Notes: generated by a model from the sequence alone, not told the origin. DNA of 28,283 nt from Pseudomonadota bacterium (GCA_023394655.1 JAEXAG010000114.1:1-28283), one strand, 5' to 3'. Shown: positions 1-8,919, numbered from the stretch's first letter. A program made the numbers and translations.

Positions 1-833
1 CCGAACCCGATGCCGATGCGCTGTCGTCACGCGCGGCGAAAGTGGCGGATGCGCTGAAACGCCACGGCGCGCTGTTCTTCGACGAACTGCTGGACGAAGC
101 CCGCCTGCTGCAGACCGAACTGGAGGATGCGCTGGCCGAACTGGTCGCGCGCGGACTGGCCAGCTGCGACAGCTTCGCCGGGCTGCGCGCGCTGCTGCTG
201 CCGCAGGGCAAGCGGCCCAAGGCATCCGGTGGCCGGCTGCGGCGCGGGCTGGTCTCCGGCATCCACGATGCCGGTCGCTGGTCGCTGCTGCGCCGCCCGC
301 TGCTGCAAGGCGATGCCGATACGCCGGACGAAGGACTGGAACACATCGCCCGGGTGCTGCTGCGCCGCTACGGCGTGGTCTGCTGGCGCCTGCTGGAGCG
401 CGAAGCGGGCTGGCTGCCGCCGTGGCGCGACCTGCTGCGCGTGTACCGGCGGATGGAGGCGCGCGGCGAACTGCGCGGCGGGCGTTTCGTGTCCGGGCTG
501 GTCGGCGAACAGTTCGCCCTGCCGGAGGCGGTCGCCGCCCTGCGCCAAGTCCGCAAGCGCGAACCCGATGGCAGCTTGCTGGTGCTCTCCGCCAACGATC
601 CGCTCAACTTGGCCGGCGGCGTGCTGCCCGGCGACAAGGTGCCGCGGGTGACCGGCAATCGCCTGCTGCTGCGCGACGGCATCGTCATCGCCACGTGGAT
701 CGGCGGCCGTTTCCAGCCGATGGCGGCACTCGATCCGGCCGAGCACGCCATGGCGGAAGCGATGCTCATCCGCTCCCCGGCACTGCGCCATCGGCAGAAT
801 CGGCCCGATTTCGACCCGGCTGTCATTCAATAG
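1..833 (+). CDS. Lhr-type ATP-dependent helicase, C-terminal part (5' truncated by window)
   Basis: The reading frame is open from base 3 to the TAG at 831-833, and 276 residues are visible, so the start lies outside the window. The sequence matches the C-terminal region of bacterial large helicase-related (Lhr) proteins: an RWSLLRRP block, LLRRYGVV, a PPWRDLLRVYRRMEARGELRGG segment, GEQFALPEAV, and near the end SANDPLNLAGG followed by GNRLLLRDG. In Lhr proteins this region lies behind the two RecA-like helicase domains and is associated with DNA/RNA remodelling and repair. The helicase motifs themselves are not in the window, so activity cannot be judged here. The gene ends about 120 bases before ahpC and runs in the same direction. 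The AT-rich stretch after the stop is assigned to ahpC. Family assignment is firm; the symbol is left blank because the gene is partial. Confidence 0.85.
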   Translation, partial: EPDADALSSRAAKVADALKRHGALFFDELLDEARLLQTELEDALAELVARGLASCDSFAGLRALLLPQGKRPKASGGRLRRGLVSGIHDAGRWSLLRRPLLQGDADTPDEGLEHIARVLLRRYGVVCWRLLEREAGWLPPWRDLLRVYRRMEARGELRGGRFVSGLVGEQFALPEAVAALRQVRKREPDGSLLVLSANDPLNLAGGVLPGDKVPRVTGNRLLLRDGIVIATWIGGRFQPMAALDPAEHAMAEAMLIRSPALRHRQNRPDFDPAVIQ

Positions 834-841
834 ACATCATC

Positions 842-894
842 TATTGATAGTATTCCAATAATCAATTTGAATTATTGATAGTCAACGCCTAAGC
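842..894 (+). promoter_or_regulatory. ahpC promoter region with TATTGATAG direct repeats
   Basis: This is a conspicuously AT-rich block in a GC-rich window. TATTGATAG occurs at 842-850 and again at 873-881, exactly 31 bases apart (about three helical turns). A plausible sigma-70 promoter is TTGATA (844-849), a 17-base spacer, then TTGAAT (867-872). An alternative is TTGAAT (867-872) with TAAGCT (889-894). A dyad CAATAAT (856-862) / ATTATTG (871-877) lies between the repeats. Because ahpC-type genes are classic OxyR targets and oxyR lies just downstream, this is the natural place for OxyR binding. However, the canonical ATAG-N7-CTAT-N7-ATAG-N7-CTAT spacing is not present, so the regulator is inferred. 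Confidence 0.55.
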
Positions 895-953
895 TGTCCA
901 TCGCCGGGGAGACCTCCCCTTGCCCATCCACCCCCGCCAACAGGAGTTTGCAG

Positions 954-1517
954 ATGTCCCTGATCAATACCGAAGTCCAGCCGTTCAAGGCCAACGCGTT
1001 CAAGAATGGCGAATTCATCACCGTCACCGAGGCCGACCTGAAGGGCAAGTGGTCCGTGCTGATCTTCATGCCGGCCGCCTTCACCTTCAACTGCCCGACC
1101 GAGATCGAAGACGCCGCCGAGCACTACGCCGAGTTCGAGAAGGCCGGTGCCCAGGTGTTCGTCGTCACCACCGACACCCACTTCAGCCACAAGGTGTGGC
1201 ACGAGACCTCGCCGGCCGTCGGCAAGGCCAAGTTCGCCATGATCGGCGACCCGACCCACGCCCTGTCCAAGGCCTTCGACGTGCTGATCCCGGAAGAAGG
1301 CCTGGCCCTGCGCGGCACCTTCGTGATCAACCCGGAAGGCGTGATCAAGACCATGGAAGTGCATGACAACGCCAACGCCCGCGACGTCACCGAGACCGTG
1401 CGCAAGCTGAAGGCCGCCCAGTACGTCGCCAACCACGACGGCGAAGTCTGCCCGGCCAAGTGGAAGGAAGGCGAGAAGACCCTGAAGCCGTCGCTGGACC
1501 TGGTCGGCAAGATCTGA
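954..1517 (+). CDS. ahpC: Alkyl hydroperoxide reductase subunit C (typical 2-Cys peroxiredoxin)
   Basis: This is a 187-residue cytosolic peroxiredoxin that reduces H2O2, organic peroxides and peroxynitrite and is re-reduced by AhpF. The peroxidatic Cys47 lies in FTFNCPTE with the upstream Pro/Thr of the active site. The resolving Cys166 lies in GEVCPAKWKEG, and the catalytic Arg is at about 120 (LALRGTF). The C-terminus SLDLVGKI is the family ending. The start is the ATG at 954, giving MSLINTEVQP as in Xanthomonas AhpC, with GGAG at 943-946 at good spacing. A TTG at 948 is in frame but is poorly placed relative to the ribosome-binding site. The gene is followed after 182 bases by ahpF. In Xanthomonas the same order ahpC, ahpF-oxyR-orfX has been described. 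The family assignment is certain. Confidence 0.98.
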   Translation: MSLINTEVQPFKANAFKNGEFITVTEADLKGKWSVLIFMPAAFTFNCPTEIEDAAEHYAEFEKAGAQVFVVTTDTHFSHKVWHETSPAVGKAKFAMIGDPTHALSKAFDVLIPEEGLALRGTFVINPEGVIKTMEVHDNANARDVTETVRKLKAAQYVANHDGEVCPAKWKEGEKTLKPSLDLVGKI

Positions 1518-1559
1518 TTGCAGCTGCTGCGCTCGCAACGCTGCAATCTCCAGCGGTAC

Positions 1560-1628
1560 CCCACCCTCTCCGTTCGCGGAGAGGGTTGGGAAGAAGGGAA
1601 TCGCGGTTCCCTTGCTCCCAGCCCTCTT
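1560..1628 (+). repeat. Long imperfect palindrome with two mutually exclusive hairpins between ahpC and ahpF
   Basis: Two stems compete here. Stem A pairs 1563-1572 (ACCCTCTCCG) with 1577-1586 (CGGAGAGGGT) around a TTCG tetraloop. It extends through 1560-1562 with 1588-1590 over one bulged T. Stem B pairs 1579-1591 with 1616-1628 and 1594-1600 (AAGGGAA) with 1607-1613 (TTCCCTT), about 20 pairs with one 2x2 internal loop and two G-T pairs. Bases 1579-1590 belong to both. No T tract follows either stem. CCCTCTCC.../GGAGAGGG palindromes resemble dispersed intergenic repeats of Xanthomonadaceae, so a repeat element, an mRNA processing or stability site, or an attenuator are all possible. Confidence 0.6.
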
Positions 1629-1699
1629 GCGCTGCTGCGTCGCGCGATCGCGTCCGCAGGCATGCGCCTGCCTGAAATTCACCTGCCGAGGAGTCCGTC

Positions 1700-3274
1700 A
1701 TGCTCGACACCGAACTGAAGCAACAGCTCGCCGCCTACCTGGAGCGCCTGCAGTCCCCGCTGGTGCTGACTGCCCACCTGGATGATTCCGATGCCAGCCG
1801 CGAGATGCGCGCGCTGCTCGATGACATCGTCGACGGCGGCGCCGGCCGCATCACCCTCGCGCTGTCGGATGCCCCGGCACCGCGCATGCCGAGCTTCCGC
1901 ATCGGCCGCCCCGACGAGGAAGCGAACGTCGAGTTCGCCGGCCTGCCGCTGGGCCACGAGTTCACCTCGCTGGTGCTGGCGCTGCTGCAGGTCGGCAAGT
2001 ACCCGCCGAAGCTGCCGGAAGACACCATCGCCCAGATCAAGGCGCTGGACCGCGATTTCCACTTCGAGACCTTCTTCTCGCAGTCCTGCCAGAGCTGCCC
2101 GGAAGTGGTGCAATCGCTCAACACCATGGCCGCGCTCAATCCGCGCATCCGCCACAGCGCCGTGGACGGTGCCGCGTTCGCGGAGGAAATGGAAGCGCGC
2201 GGCGTGATGGCCGTGCCGACCGTTCTGCTCGATGGCCAGCCCTTCGGCGCCGGGCGCATGGGCATCGACGAGTTGCTGGCCAAGCTCGACAACGGCGCGG
2301 AAGCGCGCGCTGCCGAAGCGATCAGCGCCAAGGCCCCGTTCGACGTGCTGGTGATCGGTGGCGGCCCGGCCGGTGCCGCGGCGGCCATCTACGCCGCGCG
2401 CAAGGGCATCCGCACCGGCGTGCTGGCCGAGCGCTTCGGCGGCCAGGTACTGGATACCCTGGCGATCGAGAACTTCATCTCGGTGCGCCACACCGAAGGC
2501 CCTCAGCTGGCCATCGCGATGGAAGAACACGTCCGCGATTACGACGTCGACATCACGAACCTGCAGCGCGCCGCGCGGCTCGAGCAGGTCGATGGCGGCG
2601 TGCGCGTCACCACCGAGAGCGGCGCGACGCTCACCGCCAAGTCGGTGGTGCTGGCGACCGGCGCGCGCTGGCGGCGCATGAACGTGCCCGGCGAAGACCA
2701 GTACGTCGGCAAGGGCGTGGCCTTCTGCCCGCACTGCGACGGCCCGCTGTTCAAGGGCAAGAAGGTGGCGGTGATCGGCGGCGGCAACTCGGGCGTCGAG
2801 GCCGCGATCGATCTCGCCGGCATCGTCGAGCACGTCACCGTGCTGGAGTTCGACGACAAGCTGCGCGCCGACCAGGTGCTGCAATCCAAGCTGCGCAGCC
2901 TGCCCAACGTCACCGTGCACACGTCGTCGCTCACCACCGAGGTGACCGGCGATGGCAGCCGCCTCAACGGCCTGATGGTCGAGGACCGCACCACCGGCGA
3001 AAAGCGCCTGATGGAGCAGGATGGCTGCTTCGTGCAGATCGGCCTGCTGCCCAACACCGATTGGCTGAAGGGCGTGGTGGACCTGAGCCCGCGCGGCGAG
3101 ATCGTGATCGACGACCGCGGCGCCACCTCGATGCCCGGCGTGTTCGCCGCCGGCGACTGCACCACGGTGCCGTACAAGCAGATCGTGATCGCGATGGGGG
3201 CGGGCGCCACCGCCTCGCTGTCCGCCTTCGACCACCTGATCCGCAGCTCGGCCCCGGCCGCCGAAGCCGCCTGA
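1700..3274 (+). CDS. ahpF: Alkyl hydroperoxide reductase subunit F
   Basis: This 524-residue flavoprotein is the dedicated NADH-dependent disulfide reductase for AhpC. The N-terminal tandem thioredoxin-fold domain (about 1-200) carries the CxxC pair Cys130/Cys133 in SQSCQSCPEV. The FAD fold starts with VIGGGPAGAAAA near 218. The pyridine-nucleotide domain has the redox pair Cys343/Cys346 in FCPHCDGPLFKGKK and a second dinucleotide motif VIGGGNSG at about 358. The C-terminal FAD motif GVFAAGDCT is present. Both catalytic disulfides and normal length indicate an intact enzyme. The ATG at 1700 follows GAGGAG at 1688-1693. oxyR follows after only 38 bases, so ahpF and oxyR are probably co-transcribed, as reported in Xanthomonas. 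Confidence 0.98.
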   Translation: MLDTELKQQLAAYLERLQSPLVLTAHLDDSDASREMRALLDDIVDGGAGRITLALSDAPAPRMPSFRIGRPDEEANVEFAGLPLGHEFTSLVLALLQVGKYPPKLPEDTIAQIKALDRDFHFETFFSQSCQSCPEVVQSLNTMAALNPRIRHSAVDGAAFAEEMEARGVMAVPTVLLDGQPFGAGRMGIDELLAKLDNGAEARAAEAISAKAPFDVLVIGGGPAGAAAAIYAARKGIRTGVLAERFGGQVLDTLAIENFISVRHTEGPQLAIAMEEHVRDYDVDITNLQRAARLEQVDGGVRVTTESGATLTAKSVVLATGARWRRMNVPGEDQYVGKGVAFCPHCDGPLFKGKKVAVIGGGNSGVEAAIDLAGIVEHVTVLEFDDKLRADQVLQSKLRSLPNVTVHTSSLTTEVTGDGSRLNGLMVEDRTTGEKRLMEQDGCFVQIGLLPNTDWLKGVVDLSPRGEIVIDDRGATSMPGVFAAGDCTTVPYKQIVIAMGAGATASLSAFDHLIRSSAPAAEAA

Positions 3275-3281
3275 GCCAGAC

Positions 3282-3305
3282 GGGGCACCGGCCCGCCGGT
3301 GCCCC
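3282..3305 (+). promoter_or_regulatory. Perfect 10-bp hairpin in the ahpF-oxyR junction
   Basis: GGGGCACCGG (3282-3291) and CCGGTGCCCC (3296-3305) form a perfect stem with a four-base loop, ending seven bases before the oxyR ATG. There is no T tract, so it does not look like an intrinsic terminator. It occupies the position where a Shine-Dalgarno sequence would be expected, and none is visible between 3306 and 3312. Confidence 0.6.
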
Positions 3306-3312
3306 CGCCGCC

Positions 3313-4215
3313 ATGAACCTGCGCGATCTCAAATACCTCGTCGCCCTCGCCGAGCACCGGCATTTCGGTCGCGCGGCGGAGGCGAGCTTCGTCAGCCAGC
3401 CCACGCTGTCCACCCAGATCCGCAAGCTGGAGGAAGAGCTCGGCGTCCAGCTGTTCGAGCGCGCGCCGCGCAAGGTGATGCTGACGCCCGTCGGCCGCGA
3501 AGTGGTGGCACGGGCAAGGCAGATCGTCGCCGACGTGGACGCCATGCGCGACCTTGCCCGCCGCAGCGGCGACCCGGAATCCGGCACCCTGCGCCTCGGC
3601 GCCTTCCCCACCCTCGCGCCGTACTTCCTGCCGCATGCCGTGCCGCGCCTGCAGGTGCGTTTCCCGCGGCTGGAGCTGCTGCTGGTGGAGGAAAAGAGCG
3701 ACGTACTGATTGATCGCCTGCGCGAAGGTCGCATCGATGCCGCCCTGCTGGCCATGCCGATCCATGACGAGCAGCTCCATGTCGAGCCGCTGTTCGACGA
3801 GCCCTTCCTGCTGGCCAGCCGCGAGGACGGCGCCTTCGCCGGCCGCGACGCGGTTTCGATGCAGGACCTCGACCGCCATGCGCTGCTCCTGCTCGAAGAC
3901 GGCCACTGCCTGCGCGACCAGGCGCTGGATGTCTGCCGCCTCGCCGGGGCTTCGGAGAAATCCGGCTTCCGCGCGACCAGCCTGGAAACACTGCGGCAGA
4001 TGGTCGCCGCCGGCGGCGGCATCACCCTGCTGCCGGCGCTGTCGGTGCGCCCGCCCATCACCCAGCCCGAGCACCTGCGGCTGCTGCCGTTCACCGGCGA
4101 AGTGCCCAGCCGGCGCATCGCGCTGGCCTGGCGCCGAAGTTCCGCCATGGCGCCGCTGCTGGCCGACATCACCACCACCCTGCGCGAGCTATCCTCGGAA
4201 CTCCTTTACGGCTGA
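3313..4215 (+). CDS. oxyR: Hydrogen peroxide-sensing LysR-type regulator OxyR
   Basis: This is a 300-residue LysR-family transcription factor. The N-terminal winged helix-turn-helix (about 1-60) contains the OxyR-like MNLRDLKYLVALAEHRHF and SQPTLSTQIRKLEEELG. The redox pair falls exactly at Cys199 and Cys208 in GHCLRDQALDVC, the numbering and spacing of the E. coli sensor disulfide. RxTSLETLRQMVAAGGGITLLP and the C-terminal dimerisation segment are also present. In the family, H2O2 oxidises Cys199, the protein switches conformation and activates ahpC, ahpF and catalase genes. The ATG at 3313 is chosen because it reproduces the conserved N-terminus; a longer upstream extension is out of register with the family. 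It has no visible ribosome-binding site and a hairpin just upstream. orfX-like follows after nine bases. Confidence 0.97.
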   Translation: MNLRDLKYLVALAEHRHFGRAAEASFVSQPTLSTQIRKLEEELGVQLFERAPRKVMLTPVGREVVARARQIVADVDAMRDLARRSGDPESGTLRLGAFPTLAPYFLPHAVPRLQVRFPRLELLLVEEKSDVLIDRLREGRIDAALLAMPIHDEQLHVEPLFDEPFLLASREDGAFAGRDAVSMQDLDRHALLLLEDGHCLRDQALDVCRLAGASEKSGFRATSLETLRQMVAAGGGITLLPALSVRPPITQPEHLRLLPFTGEVPSRRIALAWRRSSAMAPLLADITTTLRELSSELLYG

Positions 4216-4224
4216 CAGGACGCC

Positions 4225-4932
4225 ATGAGCCCGAGGCAGGCGACGACCACGGTGGGACTCGGCATCGCGCTCGCGGCCGCGGCAATCTGGATCTGGCGCG
4301 AACGATCCGCGCCCTCGGCTTTCGAGGCGCCTGCGGAAACCCTCGCCGCCCCGGACGCGCATCCCGATTTCGTGGCCGAACATGCGGTGCAGGCTATCGC
4401 CTGCCCGCCGATCAGCAGTCGAGGCAGCCCGCTGTTGCCGGCACAGGCGGAAGCCCCGGCGGGAATGGCCGCATTCGTGCATCCGGGCGGACGCCTGCAG
4501 CCACTGGCTTCCTTCGGCGTGGATGCCCGGGTGCTTTCCGCCCGCCATTACGAGGAAGACCGCGAAGCGGAGTTCGCGCCCTTCGATCTCGCGCTCGGCT
4601 GGAACCGGATGCGCGACGACGACGTGCTGGCACGGCTGGAAGTGGCCCAGCAGAACCGCTGGTACTACCTGCGCTGGCGCGACGATCCGCCGATCCCGAT
4701 CGACCAAGTGCGACGCGAGAGCGCCAACATGCACCTGATTCCCGCCGATGCCGGCATCGCCCGGGCACTGGCCGGCATCCGCCGCGACCAGCGCGTGCGC
4801 ATCGAAGGCTGGCTGGTGGAAGTCCACGCCCATGACGGCTGGCGCTGGCGCAGTTCGCTGACCCGCGACGACCACGGCCCCGGCGGCTGCGAGGTGGTCT
4901 ATGTCTGCGGCGTGGCGGTCGGGCGGGAATGA
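4225..4932 (+). CDS. Membrane-anchored protein of unknown function, OrfX-like, in the ahpF-oxyR operon
   Basis: This 235-residue protein has one N-terminal hydrophobic helix (about residues 8-25, ending WIWRER) and no obvious lipobox, so it is probably anchored in the inner membrane with the rest in the periplasm. The soluble part has features of a conserved uncharacterised family: FDLALGWNRM, a WYYLRW strand, ANMHLIPAD, IEGWLVEVHAHDGWRWRSSLTRDD and a Cys-containing end (GGCEVVYVCG). It starts at the ATG at 4225, nine bases after oxyR, with AGGA upstream. Its position after oxyR matches orfX of the Xanthomonas ahpF-oxyR-orfX operon, so I infer the same family. No enzymatic motif is recognisable. 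A link to peroxide stress is inferred from the operon only. Confidence 0.75.
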   Translation: MSPRQATTTVGLGIALAAAAIWIWRERSAPSAFEAPAETLAAPDAHPDFVAEHAVQAIACPPISSRGSPLLPAQAEAPAGMAAFVHPGGRLQPLASFGVDARVLSARHYEEDREAEFAPFDLALGWNRMRDDDVLARLEVAQQNRWYYLRWRDDPPIPIDQVRRESANMHLIPADAGIARALAGIRRDQRVRIEGWLVEVHAHDGWRWRSSLTRDDHGPGGCEVVYVCGVAVGRE

Positions 4933-4968
4933 GGCCCGCGGGTATCTGCGCTCACGCCCGCCGGGGCC
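4933..4968. terminator. Possible bidirectional hairpin between convergent genes
   Basis: GGCCCGCGGG (4933-4942) pairs with CCCGC (4957-4961) and GGGCC (4964-4968) over a two-base bulge, with a 14-base loop. It begins directly after the orfX-like stop and overlaps the last codons of the convergent eamA gene. There is no clear T tract on either strand, so it is at most a weak or factor-assisted terminator. Confidence 0.3.
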
Positions 4969-5875
4969 GCAGCCGCGTCTTCAGCCCGGCGATGAAGATG
5001 CCCGCCAGCGTCACCGCCAGCCCCAGCCACTGCCTCGGGCTGGTGGCCTGGTCGAGCAGCAGCACGTCGAGCAGATAGGCGACCAACGGCTGGAACAGCA
5101 GCAGCAGGCCGACCATCCCGACCGACAGCACCGCGATCGAACGCGAGATCAGGATCCAGCTCAGGCAGTGCCCGATGGCGGCCAGCGTGAGCAGTACCGC
5201 GAACGAGCGCCACGACGGGATCGCGAACGATGCCCCTTCGGCCAGGCCGACCATCCCGAGGCAGATCGCCGAGCCCAACGATGCGAGGCACAGCACCTGC
5301 TCCACCGGCGCGCGCGCGGCACCGGCCGCGGCTTCCGCCTGCGAGCGTTTGATGCCGATGTTGTAGGCCGCGTAGGCGATGCCGGTCCCCAACCCGAGCC
5401 AGACGCCCCAGCGGTACTGCGGCGAAAGCGTGGCCCAATCGCCACCGAGCAGCAGCCACAGCCCGGCGAAAGCCAGCAACACGCCGCCGATGAAGCGCGG
5501 GGTGAGCCGTTCGCCGAAGAACAGCACGCCCGCCAGGGCCATGAAGAACACCTGCGCGTTGGCCAGCAGGGTGGACAGGCCCGGCCCGACGATCAGGATG
5601 CTCCGGTGCCACATCCACAGGTCGGCGGCGAACGCCAGCGCCGGCAACGCGATCCACGCCCAGGCCCGCCGCGGCAGCCGCTGCCAGCCGTGACGGGTCT
5701 GCACCAGCAAAGCCAGCAGCAGGCCGGAGAGGAACATCCGCCAGAACGCGGAGATGGTCGGCGGCACGTCGGCGAAGCGCACCATGAGGCCGTTGGTGCC
5801 GATGATCGCGGCACCGGCCAGCAGCTGGAGGAAGGCGGTCCTGCGCCGTTCGCCCTCGACGCCGGACGTGCTCAT
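4952..5875 (-). CDS. EamA/DMT-family inner-membrane transporter
   Basis: The 307 residues contain about ten hydrophobic segments arranged as two repeats, the hallmark of the drug/metabolite transporter superfamily with two EamA domains. Typical blocks are LLAGAAIIGTNGLMVRFA at the start, SAFWRMFLSGL, LANAQVFFMALAGVLFFGERLTP at the end of the first repeat, and a second-repeat ending VAYLLDVLLLD followed by GLAVTLAGIFIAG. A short basic tail (LRPRRA) closes the protein. Such proteins usually export small metabolites or amino acids, but the substrate cannot be read from the sequence. The ATG at 5875 overlaps the stop of the upstream DUF2007 gene by four bases (ATGA), so the two are probably translationally coupled. 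Confidence 0.9.
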   Translation of the reverse strand: MSTSGVEGERRRTAFLQLLAGAAIIGTNGLMVRFADVPPTISAFWRMFLSGLLLALLVQTRHGWQRLPRRAWAWIALPALAFAADLWMWHRSILIVGPGLSTLLANAQVFFMALAGVLFFGERLTPRFIGGVLLAFAGLWLLLGGDWATLSPQYRWGVWLGLGTGIAYAAYNIGIKRSQAEAAAGAARAPVEQVLCLASLGSAICLGMVGLAEGASFAIPSWRSFAVLLTLAAIGHCLSWILISRSIAVLSVGMVGLLLLFQPLVAYLLDVLLLDQATSPRQWLGLAVTLAGIFIAGLKTRLRPRRA

Positions 5876-6150
5876 GCGCGGAGCCAGCCTTCGCCGGCCG
5901 CCTCCTCGCCGTCCGCATCGCTCGCATCGGCCGCCGCGTCGATGCCGGCCTGCCGCGCTTCCAGCACGTCGCGCGCTTCCTCGAACCAGTCGTCGGGCAC
6001 GCGCACTTCGATGAATCCGGCCACCGGCAGCTCGCCCATCCCGCCCATCAGGTGCTCGCCGAAGACGAACACCGGGATGCCGGCATCCTCCAGCGCATGG
6101 CGGACCAGGTGGGCATCGATCGGATTGAGCGCGTGGTAGACCGTGCGCAT
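5872..6150 (-). CDS. DUF2007-family small protein (putative signal-transducing protein)
   Basis: This is a 92-residue protein starting MRTVYHALNPIDAHLVRHAL. The N-terminal ferredoxin-like segment with V(Y)xAxxxxDAxLVrhaLedaGIpvfvfGE and the later EVRVPDDWFEEARDVLE are the DUF2007 pattern. The C-terminal 25 residues are acidic and Ala-rich. DUF2007 proteins are small, soluble and of unproven function; some are called putative signal transducers. The internal ATG at 6150 is preferred over one ten codons upstream because it begins exactly at the conserved domain. It lies upstream of and overlaps eamA by four bases, and is divergent from glnS with a 68-base gap that must hold both promoters. Confidence 0.8.
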   Translation of the reverse strand: MRTVYHALNPIDAHLVRHALEDAGIPVFVFGEHLMGGMGELPVAGFIEVRVPDDWFEEARDVLEARQAGIDAAADASDADGEEAAGEGWLRA

Positions 6151-6218
6151 GCCGGCGGCTCCGGTGGGGCCGGCCAGCATAGCGGTAAACTGGCGGCAGT
6201 TATCGATCCCGGCCCGAC

Positions 6219-7955
<1,737 letters not shown>

Positions 7956-7966
7956 CCGGAGGCCGC

Positions 7967-8350
7967 ATGTCCCGATTCGCCCTCGTGCTGACCGTTCTCT
8001 CCGTGCTGCTGCTCGGAGCCTGCACGCCGCAGGCTTCGCGCGAGGCGCCTCCGGCCAGCCAGCCGGCGAACCCGCTGGAGCGGCCGGCACCGCCGCCGCT
8101 GGTCGGCGGCACGCCCACCGCCCCGGACCGCAGCTGCAGGACCGATGCCGATTGCACGGTGAAAAACGTCGGAAACTGCTGCGGCTACTACCCGGCCTGC
8201 GTCAACGTGAACGCGAAAACCGACCCTGCGGCGGTGCAGGCACAGTGCGCGAAATCGGGGATGGCGGGCGTCTGCGGCTTCCCCGACATCCGCGGCTGCA
8301 GCTGCGTGCAGGGCCAGTGCAAGGCCGACAGCCGAGTGGTGGCGCAATGA
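7967..8350 (+). CDS. Cysteine-rich lipoprotein, function unknown
   Basis: The 127 residues begin with a lipoprotein signal: a hydrophobic core then LLLGAC with the lipid-attachment Cys19. A Pro/Ala-rich linker follows to about residue 55. The C-terminal domain carries ten cysteines, including C..DADC, NCCGYYPAC, GVCGF, GCSC and GQC, a pattern expected to form several disulfides outside the cytoplasm. There is no Asp at +2 (Cys-Thr), so sorting to the outer membrane is plausible. GGAGG at 7958-7962 supports the ATG at 7967. The stop overlaps the start of the deaminase gene (ATGA), implying coupled translation. I do not recognise a characterised family; similar eukaryote-like knottin folds are possible but unproven. 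Confidence 0.8.
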   Translation: MSRFALVLTVLSVLLLGACTPQASREAPPASQPANPLERPAPPPLVGGTPTAPDRSCRTDADCTVKNVGNCCGYYPACVNVNAKTDPAAVQAQCAKSGMAGVCGFPDIRGCSCVQGQCKADSRVVAQ

Positions 8351-8919
8351 GGCCGTCGCTTCAGCTGCACTTGACCCTGCCGCTCTGGCTACACGACATG
8401 CCGTTCGAGCCGGCCTATGCCGGCGACGAGGCGAAGGTCGCGCTGGCCATCGAGCTCTCGCGCCGCAATGTCGCCGCGCGCAGCGGCGGGCCCTTCGGTG
8501 CCGCGCTGTTCGGCCCGGACGATCGCATCATCGCGGTCGGCGTCAACCGCGTCCTGCCGCAATCGTGCTCGGTCGCCCACGCGGAAATGATGGCCTTCAT
8601 GCTCGCCCAGCAACGCATGCAGCGCGCCCGGCTCAACGAGAACGAGGACGGCTCTCGCTGGGGGCCGATCACCCTCGCCACCTCGTCGCAACCGTGCTGC
8701 CAATGCTATGGCGCCTCGATCTGGGCCGGCATCGACCGCCTGCTGATCGGCGCGCGGAGCGAGGATGTCGAGGCCCTCACCGAATTCGACGAAGGCCCGC
8801 TGCCCGGGGACTGGATCGGCGAGCTCGTCCGCCGCGGCATCGAAGTCCGGCGCGACATCGGGCGCGAAGACGCCCGCGAAGTGCTCCGCGAATACGGCCT
8901 GCATGGGCAGTCCTACTGA
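8347..8919 (+). CDS. Nucleoside/cytidine deaminase-family zinc protein
   Basis: This 190-residue protein belongs to the CMP/dCMP or guanine deaminase-like superfamily, which hydrolytically removes an amino group from a base or nucleoside. The zinc site is visible: His78 and the proton-shuttling Glu80 in SVAHAEMMAF, then Cys117 and Cys120 in SSQPCCQCYGAS, with an extra Cys118 between them. Upstream GGPFGAALFGPDDRIIAVGVNRV is the first strand-helix typical of guanine deaminase/TadA relatives. The substrate cannot be decided; spacing and the GGPFGA motif favour a free base or nucleoside over tRNA. The ATG at 8347 overlaps the lipoprotein stop. Its own end overlaps rlmM by 17 bases, so this is a tight expression unit. 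Confidence 0.85.
   Translation: MRPSLQLHLTLPLWLHDMPFEPAYAGDEAKVALAIELSRRNVAARSGGPFGAALFGPDDRIIAVGVNRVLPQSCSVAHAEMMAFMLAQQRMQRARLNENEDGSRWGPITLATSSQPCCQCYGASIWAGIDRLLIGARSEDVEALTEFDEGPLPGDWIGELVRRGIEVRRDIGREDAREVLREYGLHGQSY

Noticed and set aside
841..885. Canonical OxyR box before ahpC
   Set aside because: ATAG and CTAT elements are present, but not at the ATAG-N7-CTAT-N7-ATAG-N7-CTAT spacing, so only a general promoter/regulatory region is called.
1679..3235. 518-codon minus-strand frame opposite ahpF
   Set aside because: It is antisense to an intact, fully conserved ahpF and is His/Ala/Val-rich without domains.
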